A DNA stretch of 43,623 bases, from positions 1 through 43,623 of IMG/VR virus record IMGVR_UViG_3300042309_000819; one strand, given 5' to 3'. The notes under the pieces were generated by a model that saw only the letters and a list, made by a program, of their open reading frames with translations, did not search any database and was not told the DNA's origin. Position 1 is the stretch's first letter; each line of letters begins with the position of its first letter. Positions 25,706 to 34,035 of this stretch are shown here, in pieces. The position numbers were made by a program, and so were the translations under genes. The stretch is from a virus.

Positions 25706-26451
25706 TGTCTGAAAATGAAAATGTATTAGATAATATTGATGGATCGAAAAAGAAGGGTAGAAAACCAAAATCAAATAATTATTTTGATGAAGTTGAGGAA
25801 AATGCGGTTAGAGAATATCTAACCGCAACCACAATGGATGAGAAAAATAGAATATATAACAATTATTTAAGAATACCCTTAGACAAAATGATATCGTCAA
25901 TTATAAGACGATATAAGTTATATAGGAAAGATATGAATTTTGAGGAAATTCATATAGACACACATTCATTTTTAATGACAAAAATCGATAAGTTTAAACC
26001 GGCAAAAGAAAAAAAGGCCTATTCTTATTTTGGTACTATTTGTAAAAATTATTTGATGGGTCAAATAATGAAAGATCAAAAAGAAACCAATAGAAAAATA
26101 TCCTATGAAGATATATCTGCCGATTTACAACATAGTCCTGATATGATATATCATATTGATGACGACACTCTTACAACAGAAGAAATAATTAAAAAGTTTT
26201 TAATAAAACTAAAAGATTCAATGGGCGAGAAAGCAATCACAGAACAGGAAGTTAAATTAGGACAAGCGTTATATGATATATTTGAAAATTATAATGATAT
26301 ATTTTTAGATACAAGTAATAATAAATTTAACAAAAATGTCATCTTGTTTGAATTAAGGGAAATGACAAATTTAAGTACGAAAGAAATAAGAACTTCGATT
26401 AAAAGATATAAGAAAGTTTACTTTCAAATGGTTCAGGAATTGTTAAAATAA
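25705..26451 (+). CDS. Late-transcription sigma factor (T4 gp55-like)
   Basis: This 248-residue protein has a basic leader (SKKKGRKPKSN) and then a sigma-region-2-like core: FEEIHIDTHSFLMTKIDKF, followed by PAKEKKAYSYFGTICKNYL, the segment corresponding to core-polymerase and -10 recognition in gp55. The C-terminal part has LREMTNLSTKEIRTSIKRYKK, which looks like a helix-turn-helix or region-4-like helix pair. gp55 directs host RNA polymerase to late promoters together with the sliding clamp. Its partner site in this genome may be the repeated TATTTATA/T octamer. The next operon has that octamer 10 bases after this gene's stop. Confidence 0.83.
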   Translation: MSENENVLDNIDGSKKKGRKPKSNNYFDEVEENAVREYLTATTMDEKNRIYNNYLRIPLDKMISSIIRRYKLYRKDMNFEEIHIDTHSFLMTKIDKFKPAKEKKAYSYFGTICKNYLMGQIMKDQKETNRKISYEDISADLQHSPDMIYHIDDDTLTTEEIIKKFLIKLKDSMGEKAITEQEVKLGQALYDIFENYNDIFLDTSNNKFNKNVILFELREMTNLSTKEIRTSIKRYKKVYFQMVQELLK

Positions 26452-26460
26452 AAAAACAAA

Positions 26461-26468
26461 TATTTATA
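26461..26468 (+). promoter_or_regulatory. Candidate late promoter octamer TATTTATA for the virion operon
   Basis: TATTTATA lies 11 bases (first base to ATG) before the start at 26472. This is the shortest spacing of the set, so the transcript would be nearly leaderless. It marks the change from sigma factor gene to virion genes. Confidence 0.5.
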
Positions 26469-26471
26469 AGT

Positions 26472-26840
26472 ATGCCAAGACCAAGTAAAAAAACAATTAA
26501 TTTAACTAAGGACTCAATGTTATCCTTAATGCAGGAAATCTACAATGAATTAGTAGAACAAAGAAATACTGCAATTAGAATACAAAACAAGATGTTGACA
26601 ATGATGAAAGAACCGGAAGACATGACTCTTATTGGACCTGTTATTGAAAAACAACAAAAAATTATTAATGATTGTGTTGAGAAAAAATTATCACTATCAA
26701 AATTACAGGCTCAAATTTGGCAAAAATCAACGGAAAAAGAAGATGATTTTACTTTATCCGATATGGATCTTGATGACGAAACAATCCAAAATTTAATACA
26801 TAAAGATATTTCTGATGATAAAAATTATAAAATGAAATAA
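26472..26840 (+). CDS. Small helical phage protein
   Basis: This 122-residue protein has a basic N-terminus (MPRPSKKTINLTKDSM), a long helical or coiled-coil centre (QEIYNELVEQRNTAIRIQNK, then IEKQQKIINDCVEKKLSLSK) and an acidic C-terminus (DFTLSDMDLDDETIQ). The family is not recognised. Size and position after the sigma factor gene allow a guess at a gp33-like co-activator, but no motif supports it. A virion or assembly role is equally likely, because the downstream genes are baseplate proteins. Confidence 0.7.
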   Translation: MPRPSKKTINLTKDSMLSLMQEIYNELVEQRNTAIRIQNKMLTMMKEPEDMTLIGPVIEKQQKIINDCVEKKLSLSKLQAQIWQKSTEKEDDFTLSDMDLDDETIQNLIHKDISDDKNYKMK

Positions 26841-26842
26841 TT

Positions 26843-28774
26843 ATGCCATTAGATATAGATGACGGATATAAAAAAATTAAGAAAGAAGTAACCACAAAAC
26901 AAAAGTATAATCAAGTAAAAAAAGATATTAAAAAACTTGAAAAGAAAGCTGGTGATTCATTTGAAGATTGGGGTGGTGGTTTAGAAAGTAAATTTGGTAA
27001 ATTCGCCAATAAACAATTATCATCCGCAGAAAAGGCAAAACAAAAATTCCAAAAAGATTTTAAAACTCAATTTGATCAAATGTTAGAAATTAAATTTCTA
27101 ACTCAAAAAAGTGGAGACACAAAAACAACAAAATATTTAAAAAAAACATTTGTTACCGCAATTGAACAAATAAAACCTCAAATATTTGATATTGTTTCAG
27201 AATTAGGTGTAAAGGCGGTTGGGTGTGAATCAGAACAAGAGTTTCCCGCAAATAGCACATTTTATATAAAAGTGGGAGCCGTTGATTTTGTTGGTCTTTT
27301 AAAAGAAGATCCATCTAATATGGTTGGTAAAGTATCTTATGAAAAAGATCCAATAACATATAATACAACTCCATTTTCAATGAACAAAGAGTTGTATAAT
27401 AGAATACAAAATATTAACGTACCGTATTCTTCACCGTCATTTGCCGGAGTTGATTATAAAGGCCCATCTACTCAGGACTTATTTGATATAACTTATGTGG
27501 AAAATTATAATGATATTAATGGTAACTTGGTTGTGGGTAACTTTTTTAAAATAGATTTAAAACCAAGATCAAATAATACTAATAAAGTATCGGAGTTCTT
27601 CAAAGATTATTATTCCTCAATAGATATAATTGATTATAAGTATTTATTCACAAATTTAATAAATCAATTAACAGGTGCGATCTCAATAGAGAAAAAAGAT
27701 GGTGATAAAAAACTGATTGACTTTACGAAATTTTTAATGGTTATGAAACGTATATTTGGGATGTGTTTTGATGAAACCAAAGAAATTGATGTCTCCGGTG
27801 TTGCAAAAATATCTCAAACAGATGTGGTTGACGATGCATTTTTTGAATTTACTGAAGTTGATTTAAGATATATTGATTCTGTAGTTTCTGACATTAAATT
27901 AGGTGTTGTTGAATTTGAGGAATGTGGGTCTGTTAAATTACCTGTTGAGGTGAATTCGGTGTTAGACACATTGGATAGTTTAATATTTAACCCTGGTACA
28001 AATAATAATAATGAAATTAATAATGCGGCAGAAAATATTACAAAAACATTTGAAAGGAAGGGTCTTAATTTAGATCTTAGTTTCCTAAAAGAATACCCAA
28101 GAGCTTTATTAATGACAATATTATCCCCAAAAACAATTCTACCAATAATGATTATGGCTAAATCATTAGGTCAGGACACTGTAGATTCGGTTAATTCTTT
28201 AATGGAATTTGCGAAAAAATTTAAAACATACATAGTCCAATTAGCATCTAAAGTAATGGCACTTTTTGTAAAGATACTTTTTGACATAATAAAGGCCGAT
28301 ATTATTGCTTTAACTCAATCAATATTGGCGGATATAAAAGATGAATCGATTGTAAAAAAATCATTGTTGGTTTTATCTTTAGTTGCATTAATAACAAAAA
28401 TGGTAACAGATTTTAGACAATGTAAAAGTGTAATAGATGATTTACTATCTGTTTTAAGTTTAGTTGAAAAGTCACTAAAATCACAAAAAAAACCTTTACC
28501 ATATGCTTTGTTGGTTGCAAGTAGGGTTTTAACGGGGTTTTCAAAAACAAGAGCAATGTTAAAAGTTATAGAGAAATTTGATGAGTTAGGATTACCCACA
28601 GGACCTATGCCAGATGGAAGTCCAAATTTATTTTTAGCTGCGGCAGATGCAATAATTGGGGCAATTGATGAAGAAGAAACAAAAAATGGTCAGGTACAAA
28701 TTGCGGTGGATCCATTAAGTGTTTTACCTATTGGTATAACAATACCCCAAGTAGTTTACGGAAAAAAATTATAA
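26843..28774 (+). CDS. Large virion-associated protein, probably baseplate or tail
   Basis: This 643-residue protein starts with a charged coiled-coil-like region (about 1-90, rich in Lys/Glu). A mixed alpha/beta middle follows (FPANSTFYIKVGAVDFVG, GNFFKIDLKPRS), and the C-terminal half has long hydrophobic helices at about 435-560, including FVKILFDIIKADIIALTQSI and SLLVLSLVALITKMV. These could be buried helices of a tail protein or membrane-interacting segments used on entry. It ends GITIPQVVYGKKL. It lies directly before the gp5-like hub gene, in a position where T4-like metagenomic phages often carry an unnamed baseplate protein. No enzyme motif is seen. Confidence 0.72.
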   Translation: MPLDIDDGYKKIKKEVTTKQKYNQVKKDIKKLEKKAGDSFEDWGGGLESKFGKFANKQLSSAEKAKQKFQKDFKTQFDQMLEIKFLTQKSGDTKTTKYLKKTFVTAIEQIKPQIFDIVSELGVKAVGCESEQEFPANSTFYIKVGAVDFVGLLKEDPSNMVGKVSYEKDPITYNTTPFSMNKELYNRIQNINVPYSSPSFAGVDYKGPSTQDLFDITYVENYNDINGNLVVGNFFKIDLKPRSNNTNKVSEFFKDYYSSIDIIDYKYLFTNLINQLTGAISIEKKDGDKKLIDFTKFLMVMKRIFGMCFDETKEIDVSGVAKISQTDVVDDAFFEFTEVDLRYIDSVVSDIKLGVVEFEECGSVKLPVEVNSVLDTLDSLIFNPGTNNNNEINNAAENITKTFERKGLNLDLSFLKEYPRALLMTILSPKTILPIMIMAKSLGQDTVDSVNSLMEFAKKFKTYIVQLASKVMALFVKILFDIIKADIIALTQSILADIKDESIVKKSLLVLSLVALITKMVTDFRQCKSVIDDLLSVLSLVEKSLKSQKKPLPYALLVASRVLTGFSKTRAMLKVIEKFDELGLPTGPMPDGSPNLFLAAADAIIGAIDEEETKNGQVQIAVDPLSVLPIGITIPQVVYGKKL

Positions 28775-28777
28775 ATT

Positions 28778-29005
28778 ATGGAATACAATAGTGAAAATAT
28801 TAAAGTTACCGCTAGTGAGATTGCGGAAATAATTAAAGAACATAAAACAAGATCTAATAAAGATTTGGTGGTTGCCTTGGAATTTGTTAAAAAAGATTTT
28901 GAATTAACTAAAGAAAGTTTAATAAAAATGACCGAACATTTAGATAAATTAGAATTTGCGTATAATAAAATATTAAAAGAGTATAAATCAAGAAATGGAA
29001 AATAA
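28778..29005 (+). CDS. Small coiled-coil protein
   Basis: This 75-residue protein is almost entirely helical and charged, with heptad-like spacing in EFVKKDFELTKESLIKMTEH and LDKLEFAYNKILKEYKS. Its last 11 bases overlap the baseplate hub gene, implying coupled translation and perhaps a chaperone-like or stoichiometric role with it. No family is recognised. Confidence 0.7.
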   Translation: MEYNSENIKVTASEIAEIIKEHKTRSNKDLVVALEFVKKDFELTKESLIKMTEHLDKLEFAYNKILKEYKSRNGK

Positions 29006-30533
29006 TAAAATGATATTTTTTGGTAGGGTCAAAGATATTGATGACCCATTATTAATTGGTCGTATTAGGGTTGAACCTAAAGATGAGGTAGAGGCATTTA
29101 TATATCCTGAAAACTTTAACCCAAAAACCGATAAGTGGAAACAAAACGACCCGTTAATTTTTACCCCATTAATACCTTATTATTTTAATCAAATTCCCCA
29201 AGTTGGAGAATATGTTCATATATTCTATTCCAATAAGGCAGAACCTATTGATGCAAACAAATTTTATATTCAAGGACCAATAAGTCGTCCATGGAATAAT
29301 AAAAAAGAAGATTATAATAACGCCCAATCAGTATTAGCGAGTGGTGAAAAATTACAACAAGCATTTTCACCAATAGATCCAACAACAGGTAAAGTTAATG
29401 TTTCATTAACTGGTGTTTATCCATTACCGGGAGATAATGCTGTTTTAGGTAGGGGAACTGCTGATATTGTTGTAAAAGAAAATGAAGTTTTAATAAGAGC
29501 GGGTAAAACATTATCATCAGGTAATAATAATATACCTGTAGTTAGAAACGATTTAAGAAGTTTCTTACAGATATCAAGTTTTGAATTAGAGAATGTTAAT
29601 AATGGAACTGAAACGGTTACCTCAGAAACGTTTGAAGACATCTCAACAAAAACATATGTACAATGGTCGGTAACTAATTTAAATTCGGTATCCACAACAT
29701 ATGATGGTAAAGTAAGTGTGTATTCATTACCCGGTAATAATGATAATTACAAAGTATCTGTTATTAATCAAAGTATTGATTTACTTGCCGGTCAAACAAT
29801 AAGTCCCATTTACGAAATTACATTTATAGGTAAATCGTTAAGTGAGGCCTCCACTATTATTAATGAATTAATAAGAGGAGTGAATGAAGGTGAGATTTCT
29901 TGGGATCCATCTTTAGGGTATCCAAATCAAACGATTAGTAATCAGTTTCCGTTTTTTTATGGTCCTGATCAAACAACTTATGAATACATTGTCACAGGAT
30001 TTGCGTCATTAGCAAACGCATCATCCAATATATTACAATCAAGTAAAGTAATGTTACTAAACAACAAAGTATCTTTAAGTTACGCATATGATGAAAGAGG
30101 TTTTGGATTAGTGTGGAAAAGATCTCCCGAAAAATTAGGAATATTACCTGAACTTAAAAGTATTGATATTGAAAAACGTGACTATTTAGTACAACCCGTC
30201 ACTTACTCAGTATTAGGTGGTGACAAATTATATTTATTAACAAATAAATCCAAAGGTAAATTTGAGATAGATTTAAAAGACACTCTTTATGGCATCCCCC
30301 AACCTAAATTAGCAATAGAAATATATAAGAAAACAAACTCAATGGTAAGGGGGGAAGAACTTATGGATCTATTAAATCAGATAGTTGACTTCATGTTAAC
30401 ACACGTACATCCATTCCCTGGCTTACCACCAATTAAAGAATACCCAAATGCGGGAGTTTCGGGTAGAAAAATTCAAGAAACAATTAATAACGCTGAAAAT
30501 AACATTCTAAATCAAAATATCCGAATTAATTGA
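28995..30533 (+). CDS. Baseplate hub / gp5-like OB-fold protein
   Basis: This 512-residue protein starts with an OB-fold signature, MIFFGRVKDIDDPLLIGRIR, equivalent to the N-terminal domain of T4 gp5 (baseplate central hub), followed by LIPYYFNQIPQVGEYVHIFY. There is no lysozyme domain, unlike T4 gp5. The middle (about 130-390) is beta-rich, with GDNAVLGRGTADIVVKENEV. Near the C-terminus the FMLTHVHPFPGLPP segment recalls the HxHP motif found around hub and spike proteins. Its stop is immediately followed by the TATTTATA of the next transcription unit. Confidence 0.8.
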   Translation: MENNKMIFFGRVKDIDDPLLIGRIRVEPKDEVEAFIYPENFNPKTDKWKQNDPLIFTPLIPYYFNQIPQVGEYVHIFYSNKAEPIDANKFYIQGPISRPWNNKKEDYNNAQSVLASGEKLQQAFSPIDPTTGKVNVSLTGVYPLPGDNAVLGRGTADIVVKENEVLIRAGKTLSSGNNNIPVVRNDLRSFLQISSFELENVNNGTETVTSETFEDISTKTYVQWSVTNLNSVSTTYDGKVSVYSLPGNNDNYKVSVINQSIDLLAGQTISPIYEITFIGKSLSEASTIINELIRGVNEGEISWDPSLGYPNQTISNQFPFFYGPDQTTYEYIVTGFASLANASSNILQSSKVMLLNNKVSLSYAYDERGFGLVWKRSPEKLGILPELKSIDIEKRDYLVQPVTYSVLGGDKLYLLTNKSKGKFEIDLKDTLYGIPQPKLAIEIYKKTNSMVRGEELMDLLNQIVDFMLTHVHPFPGLPPIKEYPNAGVSGRKIQETINNAENNILNQNIRIN

Positions 30534-30541
30534 TATTTATA
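30534..30541 (+). promoter_or_regulatory. Candidate late promoter octamer TATTTATA
   Basis: TATTTATA begins at the base right after the TGA of the hub gene and lies 20 bases before the ATG at 30554. The same stop-then-octamer arrangement occurs on the minus strand at 38808-38815 and 40289-40296. Confidence 0.55.
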
Positions 30542-30553
30542 TAAAAAAGTATA

Positions 30554-32017
30554 ATGTCAATTAATAATTCATATTTTAGTAGGAATAACACTATAATATA
30601 TAATAATCTAACAAATACAGGTAGAAACCCTGTAATGGAATTATATTATGGTGAGGATGGTATTGTTAACCCAAGAGGGTTTAGCAGATTTATTTTTGAT
30701 ATTGATCTAAGTTTACTAACTCAAAAAATTAATGATGGTACAGTATCAACAGGATGTACGTCAGCAATGACACATACCTTAAATATGACTAACACATCAT
30801 ATTTTGATAAGGACTTCTTAAATACGTCAACATCTCAAGGAAGATATAGGGCAACATCATTTGATTTATTCTTATTTAGAATACCACTTAATAATAGTAC
30901 AATACCTGGTACCCCACAAAATTGGGATGAGGGAGTTGGGTATGATTATATCCCAACAACAACTGTGGTATTTGAAGATAAAAATTATTCAGATAGACCA
31001 TCAAATTGGTCAGCAACCACAACAATAGATAGTTGGCAAGAACCTGGAATATATAGTAATACTAATACGGGATTATTTAATTATAATCAATTACAAATTA
31101 TAGATACCCAACACTTTGAGTTTGGGGATGAAAATATTGAGTTTGATATGACAAATGAAATCAACTCAATATTAAACGGTTCTATTAGTGATCCGGTTGG
31201 TTGGGGTATTGCTTATCTACCACAAGTAGAAAACATCTCAGGGACCACCGGAACGTATTCTGTGGGGTTCTTTACAAGACATACTCAAACATTCTACGAA
31301 CCTTTCTTACAAACAAACTATGATGACCTAATTGAGGATGATAGAAATTTATTTGTATTAGGTAAAGTTAACAAATTATATCTTTATGTTTATGAAGATG
31401 GTGACTTCCAAAATTTGGATTTTGATCCTGTTGTGGAAATTAGAGATACTTCTTGTACTGCTATACCAGGGTTAACAGGTTTAACAACTTGTCGTAGAGC
31501 AAAAGGTATATATGAAGTTGTTATTCCCCCACTGATTGGATATAAAACACCTTGTTTATTTAATGATGTTTGGAGTAACCTTTATTTGAATGGATTCCCG
31601 TTACCAAATGTTACCAATGAGTTTGCAATATACCCATTACAGAAATCTTTACAGATTGGTACATTGTCTCAGGAACCATCAATTTATGGTTTTGATTTTT
31701 ATGGTATTAAACAAGATGAAAAAATATTAAATACCGATGTTCGTAAAGTAGGTGTGGTCATTAAAAAGGCATACACAACTAATCAACTTTTACTTAAAGT
31801 AGATGCTTCTTATAGAGTTTATGTGAAAGAAGGTTCTACTGAAGTACAAGTACAAGATTGGACCAAAATTAATAGAACCCCTAATGAATATTACTTTATA
31901 TTTGATACAAGAGATAAAATACCTAACGAATATTTTATTGATATAAAAGTGTTAAGTAGTGGTGAGGTTAATACTTATAAGAAACAGATTAAGTTTCAAA
32001 TCGTAAATAAAAAATAA
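30554..32017 (+). CDS. Virion structural protein with DNRLRE/CBM-like N-terminus
   Basis: This 487-residue, beta-rich protein starts with SYFSRNNTIIYNNLTNTGRN, then VMELYYGED and GFSRFIFDIDLSLL. That layout resembles DNRLRE/CBM96 modules, in which an Asn-Gly strand is followed by S-R-F-x-FD(I/L)S, typically carbohydrate-binding. The C-terminal part (about 270-487) has several Ig-like or beta-sandwich strands (KLYLYVYEDGDF, YEVVIPPLIGYKTPC, YFIDIKVLSSGEV). There is no signal peptide. It may be a tail-tip or baseplate wedge protein that contacts host glycans. It is the first gene of its own transcription unit. Confidence 0.75.
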   Translation: MSINNSYFSRNNTIIYNNLTNTGRNPVMELYYGEDGIVNPRGFSRFIFDIDLSLLTQKINDGTVSTGCTSAMTHTLNMTNTSYFDKDFLNTSTSQGRYRATSFDLFLFRIPLNNSTIPGTPQNWDEGVGYDYIPTTTVVFEDKNYSDRPSNWSATTTIDSWQEPGIYSNTNTGLFNYNQLQIIDTQHFEFGDENIEFDMTNEINSILNGSISDPVGWGIAYLPQVENISGTTGTYSVGFFTRHTQTFYEPFLQTNYDDLIEDDRNLFVLGKVNKLYLYVYEDGDFQNLDFDPVVEIRDTSCTAIPGLTGLTTCRRAKGIYEVVIPPLIGYKTPCLFNDVWSNLYLNGFPLPNVTNEFAIYPLQKSLQIGTLSQEPSIYGFDFYGIKQDEKILNTDVRKVGVVIKKAYTTNQLLLKVDASYRVYVKEGSTEVQVQDWTKINRTPNEYYFIFDTRDKIPNEYFIDIKVLSSGEVNTYKKQIKFQIVNKK

Positions 32018-32032
32018 TAAAAAACAAAAGTC

Positions 32033-32227
32033 ATGGGAGACGGAGAATTAACAACAATAAGCGCTGGAACACTATCAACGATTTGTGTTCAAATATGTAC
32101 TACGGGAGCCACCGGTTCTACTGTAGTATCTGTAAACCCACCTCATCCAACTTGGAGTTCTCAAGATGGTGGTGATGTGGTACAATTAAACATGGTACTC
32201 CTTGGGGGTAACGGATTAAATGGATAA
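32033..32227 (+). CDS. Very small virion-type protein
   Basis: This 64-residue protein begins MGDGELTTISAGTLSTICVQ and has PPHPTW in the middle and an LNMVLLGGNGLNG end. Similar short proteins with a PHP-W core and LGG-NGL terminus recur, to my recollection, next to structural genes in uncultured T4-like phages. The function is not known. The hydrophobic, Gly/Thr-rich composition fits a small structural or capping element rather than an enzyme. It sits between a structural protein and a probable internal head protein. Confidence 0.65.
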   Translation: MGDGELTTISAGTLSTICVQICTTGATGSTVVSVNPPHPTWSSQDGGDVVQLNMVLLGGNGLNG

Positions 32228-32230
32228 ATT

Positions 32231-32797
32231 ATGAAAAAAATAATTAAACTAAAAGAATCTGATCTTAGTATGATCATTAAAAAAATCCTTAGAGAAAATG
32301 AGGATAGAGGAAATAGATATATGTTTTTTTCTAATTTAGAGCAAATGAGAAGACAATGTGATTTATTATTAGATTTAGATCCTGAAATGGTTGAATCTAT
32401 TTTAGAAAATGGTCACGATTGGGCTCAAGATCATATTGCAGAAGCAAAAAACAATATGGATCAAGTTTTTGATTTCATTATGAATGAATCAAAAAAAGAT
32501 GGTATGGAATTGTCTATGAATATTGATGATAAAGATATGATAATGTCAGAAGAAGATGATATTATTGATGATTTGGCGATGACAGAAAAAGATCCTGATA
32601 AAGCATTGGCTTTATATCAGATGAATGAAGGAAGAAAAAAAACAGGAACACCACTTTGTGCTAGAGGTAAAGCATCGGCCAAAGCAAAATATGACGTATA
32701 TCCAAGTGCTTATGCTAATGGACACGCAATACAAGTATGTAAAGGAGAAATTAAGGGTCTTGACGGTAAAAAACAATGTTCGGGGACTTATTGCTAA
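32231..32797 (+). CDS. Probable internal head protein with Cys-rich C-terminal domain (DUF5872-like)
   Basis: The 188-residue protein has three parts. The N-terminal peptide IKLKESDLSMIIKKILRE ends in L-R-E at residues 20-22, fitting the (I/L)-x-E site of T4-type prohead proteases. An acidic middle follows (about 60-140). The C-terminal domain, TGTPLCARGKASAKAKYDVY then PSAYANGHAIQVCKG, is basic with conserved Cys and looks like DUF5872. The N-terminal peptide resembles that of the protein at 33255. A head-targeted protein cleaved by the phage protease and injected with DNA is a reasonable inference. The molecular role of the domain is unknown. Confidence 0.75.
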   Translation: MKKIIKLKESDLSMIIKKILRENEDRGNRYMFFSNLEQMRRQCDLLLDLDPEMVESILENGHDWAQDHIAEAKNNMDQVFDFIMNESKKDGMELSMNIDDKDMIMSEEDDIIDDLAMTEKDPDKALALYQMNEGRKKTGTPLCARGKASAKAKYDVYPSAYANGHAIQVCKGEIKGLDGKKQCSGTYC

Positions 32798-32829
32798 TAA
32801 TTTAATAAAAAATTTTTTTATTTAATTTT

Positions 32830-32843
32830 TATAAATATCTTTG
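32830..32843 (+). promoter_or_regulatory. Candidate promoter: TATAAATA overlapping TATCTTTG
   Basis: TATAAATA (32830-32837) is followed with overlap by TATCTTTG (32836-32843), an exact match to the Bacteroidetes -7 pattern TAnnTTTG, 19 bases before the ATG at 32862. No clear TTG -33 element is seen upstream. Here TATAAATA is in the T4 orientation, opposite to the other octamers of this window. Confidence 0.4.
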
Positions 32844-32861
32844 TACCATAAATTAAAAAAT

Positions 32862-33281
32862 ATGTGGATAAAAAAATTAATAAAAAGAATAAAAGTTAGA
32901 TGGATTCTTTGGACAAAAAGATCATCTATGATGAAAACATATCAAGAAGAGATAGTTTCTTATGAGAAAACTTGTTTTAAGATATGTCTAAAGTTAATTT
33001 CAAATCCTAATTCAGAATTTATGATTGCACCAATGTCTCAAAAAAGATACATTGTAAATAATATATTTGGGATTTTTATTGTAATGGATTATGGTAGAGT
33101 TGAAATAACTAACCATGTTTTTAATTATAATGTAAAATTATCTGAAAGAGATTGGCAAAGATTAATTTACATATTTGATATTGAAACAGAAAAAAGACGT
33201 ACTCAAACAGAAAGTGATGTTAACTCAAGGATAACACATTCGTTAGATATGGTTTTAGAACGTATTTCTAATCTCAAATAA
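32862..33281 (+). CDS. Hypothetical basic phage protein
   Basis: This 139-residue protein starts MWIKKLIKRIKVRWILWTKR, a strongly basic amphipathic helix that could touch membrane or nucleic acid. A beta-rich middle follows (FMIAPMSQKRYIVNNIFGIF, VMDYGRVEITNHVFNYNVKL) and then a helical end (DWQRLIYIFDIETEKRR). No family is recognised. I use the ATG at 32862; a TTG seven codons upstream falls in the promoter-like region. Its 3' end overlaps, tail to tail, the minus-strand gene at 33255, and a terminator hairpin follows 14 bases after its stop. Confidence 0.7.
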   Translation: MWIKKLIKRIKVRWILWTKRSSMMKTYQEEIVSYEKTCFKICLKLISNPNSEFMIAPMSQKRYIVNNIFGIFIVMDYGRVEITNHVFNYNVKLSERDWQRLIYIFDIETEKRRTQTESDVNSRITHSLDMVLERISNLK

Positions 33282-34013
33282 AATTTTATCAACTAAGGAA
33301 TCTACGGATTCCTTTTTTGTTTTGTATGAAGTCATAACTGGTTTTTGACCCTTTCCTGTTTGTGTGTCATTTTTTTCAGCCTTTCTTTTTTGTTGACAAG
33401 CGGCCTTTTTTTGTGAATCACTCATTTTACCTGCAACACCTGCAGCTCTACATTTTGGGTACGAACCTTTAGATGTGTCTTGTCTTCCGCATGGTGGATG
33501 TTTACCATCAACTTTACGACAAATATCAACCCAAGGTCCTTTAGGTTGTTTAGATCCTTTTGGTTTCTTCTTTGTACCAAACCAAACAGCTAAATCTTCA
33601 GAAATAACATCATTGTTTAATTCATCCCATTCATCTAATTTAGTTACGGTTTTTTTTGTGTTAAAATTTTTAATTGGTTTTGCGTCAGTATTTTTTCCCG
33701 GTAATTCATTCATAACACCCGCATCGTCAGCCCACGCAAATGAATCGGGATTATTTTTCATATAAGCGGCAATTTTTTCCGCCATTTTTTCTTTCTTTTT
33801 AATTGTTTTTGGGTCTGTTGACATTTTACCATCTAAACTATCATGGTCTAAAGATGCGTCATCCCAATCAGTCACATATTCTGTAAATGGGGCCATTTGA
33901 TTTTTATCAAATTGTCTATATCCAGGTAATAAAGGAGAAACATATGATCCTCTAGTTGACTTTTCCGAAGTCGCCTCTCTTAATATTTTCTTTATAAAAT
34001 TATCGGTTATCAT
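33255..34013 (-). CDS. Probable internal head protein with DUF6321-like Cys/Lys-rich domain
   Basis: The 252-residue protein begins MITDNFIKKILREATSEKST. L-R-E at residues 11-13 followed by ATSE matches the (I/L)-x-E cleavage rule and even the residues after the predicted capsid cleavage site (INE then ATSEG). The C-terminal region has AVWFGTKKKPKGSKQPKGPW, then VDICRKVDGKHPPCGR and YPKCRAAGVAGKMSDSQKKA. This is a small basic, Cys-containing domain like DUF6321, perhaps metal- and nucleic-acid-binding. A packaged DNA-associated protein is the best guess. TATTTATT lies 14 bases upstream of the start. Its last 27 bases overlap the convergent gene ending at 33281. Confidence 0.78.
   Translation of the reverse strand: MITDNFIKKILREATSEKSTRGSYVSPLLPGYRQFDKNQMAPFTEYVTDWDDASLDHDSLDGKMSTDPKTIKKKEKMAEKIAAYMKNNPDSFAWADDAGVMNELPGKNTDAKPIKNFNTKKTVTKLDEWDELNNDVISEDLAVWFGTKKKPKGSKQPKGPWVDICRKVDGKHPPCGRQDTSKGSYPKCRAAGVAGKMSDSQKKAACQQKRKAEKNDTQTGKGQKPVMTSYKTKKESVDSLVDKILFEIRNTF
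33295..33318 (+). terminator. Rho-independent terminator embedded in the opposing coding region
   Basis: AAGGAATC (33295-33302), loop TACG, GATTCCTT (33307-33314) form an 8-bp stem followed by T residues to 33318. It ends the plus-strand gene 32862-33281 and at the same time encodes part of the C-terminus of the minus-strand gene 33255-34013. Confidence 0.8.
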
Positions 34014-34019
34014 TACTAT

Positions 34020-34027
34020 AATAAATA
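34020..34027 (-). promoter_or_regulatory. Candidate late promoter octamer TATTTATT
   Basis: On the minus strand TATTTATT lies 14 bases (first base to ATG) before the start at 34013. The 22-base divergent gap also serves the plus-strand gene at 34036, whose sense strand here reads TATAATAAATA. Confidence 0.5.
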
Positions 34028-34035
34028 TTAGGAAT

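Noticed and set aside
26472-26840. Possible gp33-like late transcription co-activator
   Set aside because: Only size and position suggest it; no motif for polymerase-flap or clamp binding could be identified, so it is left as unassigned.
32798-32835. AT-only palindrome after the gene ending at 32797 as a terminator
   Set aside because: The stem is only A-T pairs in a very AT-rich context, too weak to call.
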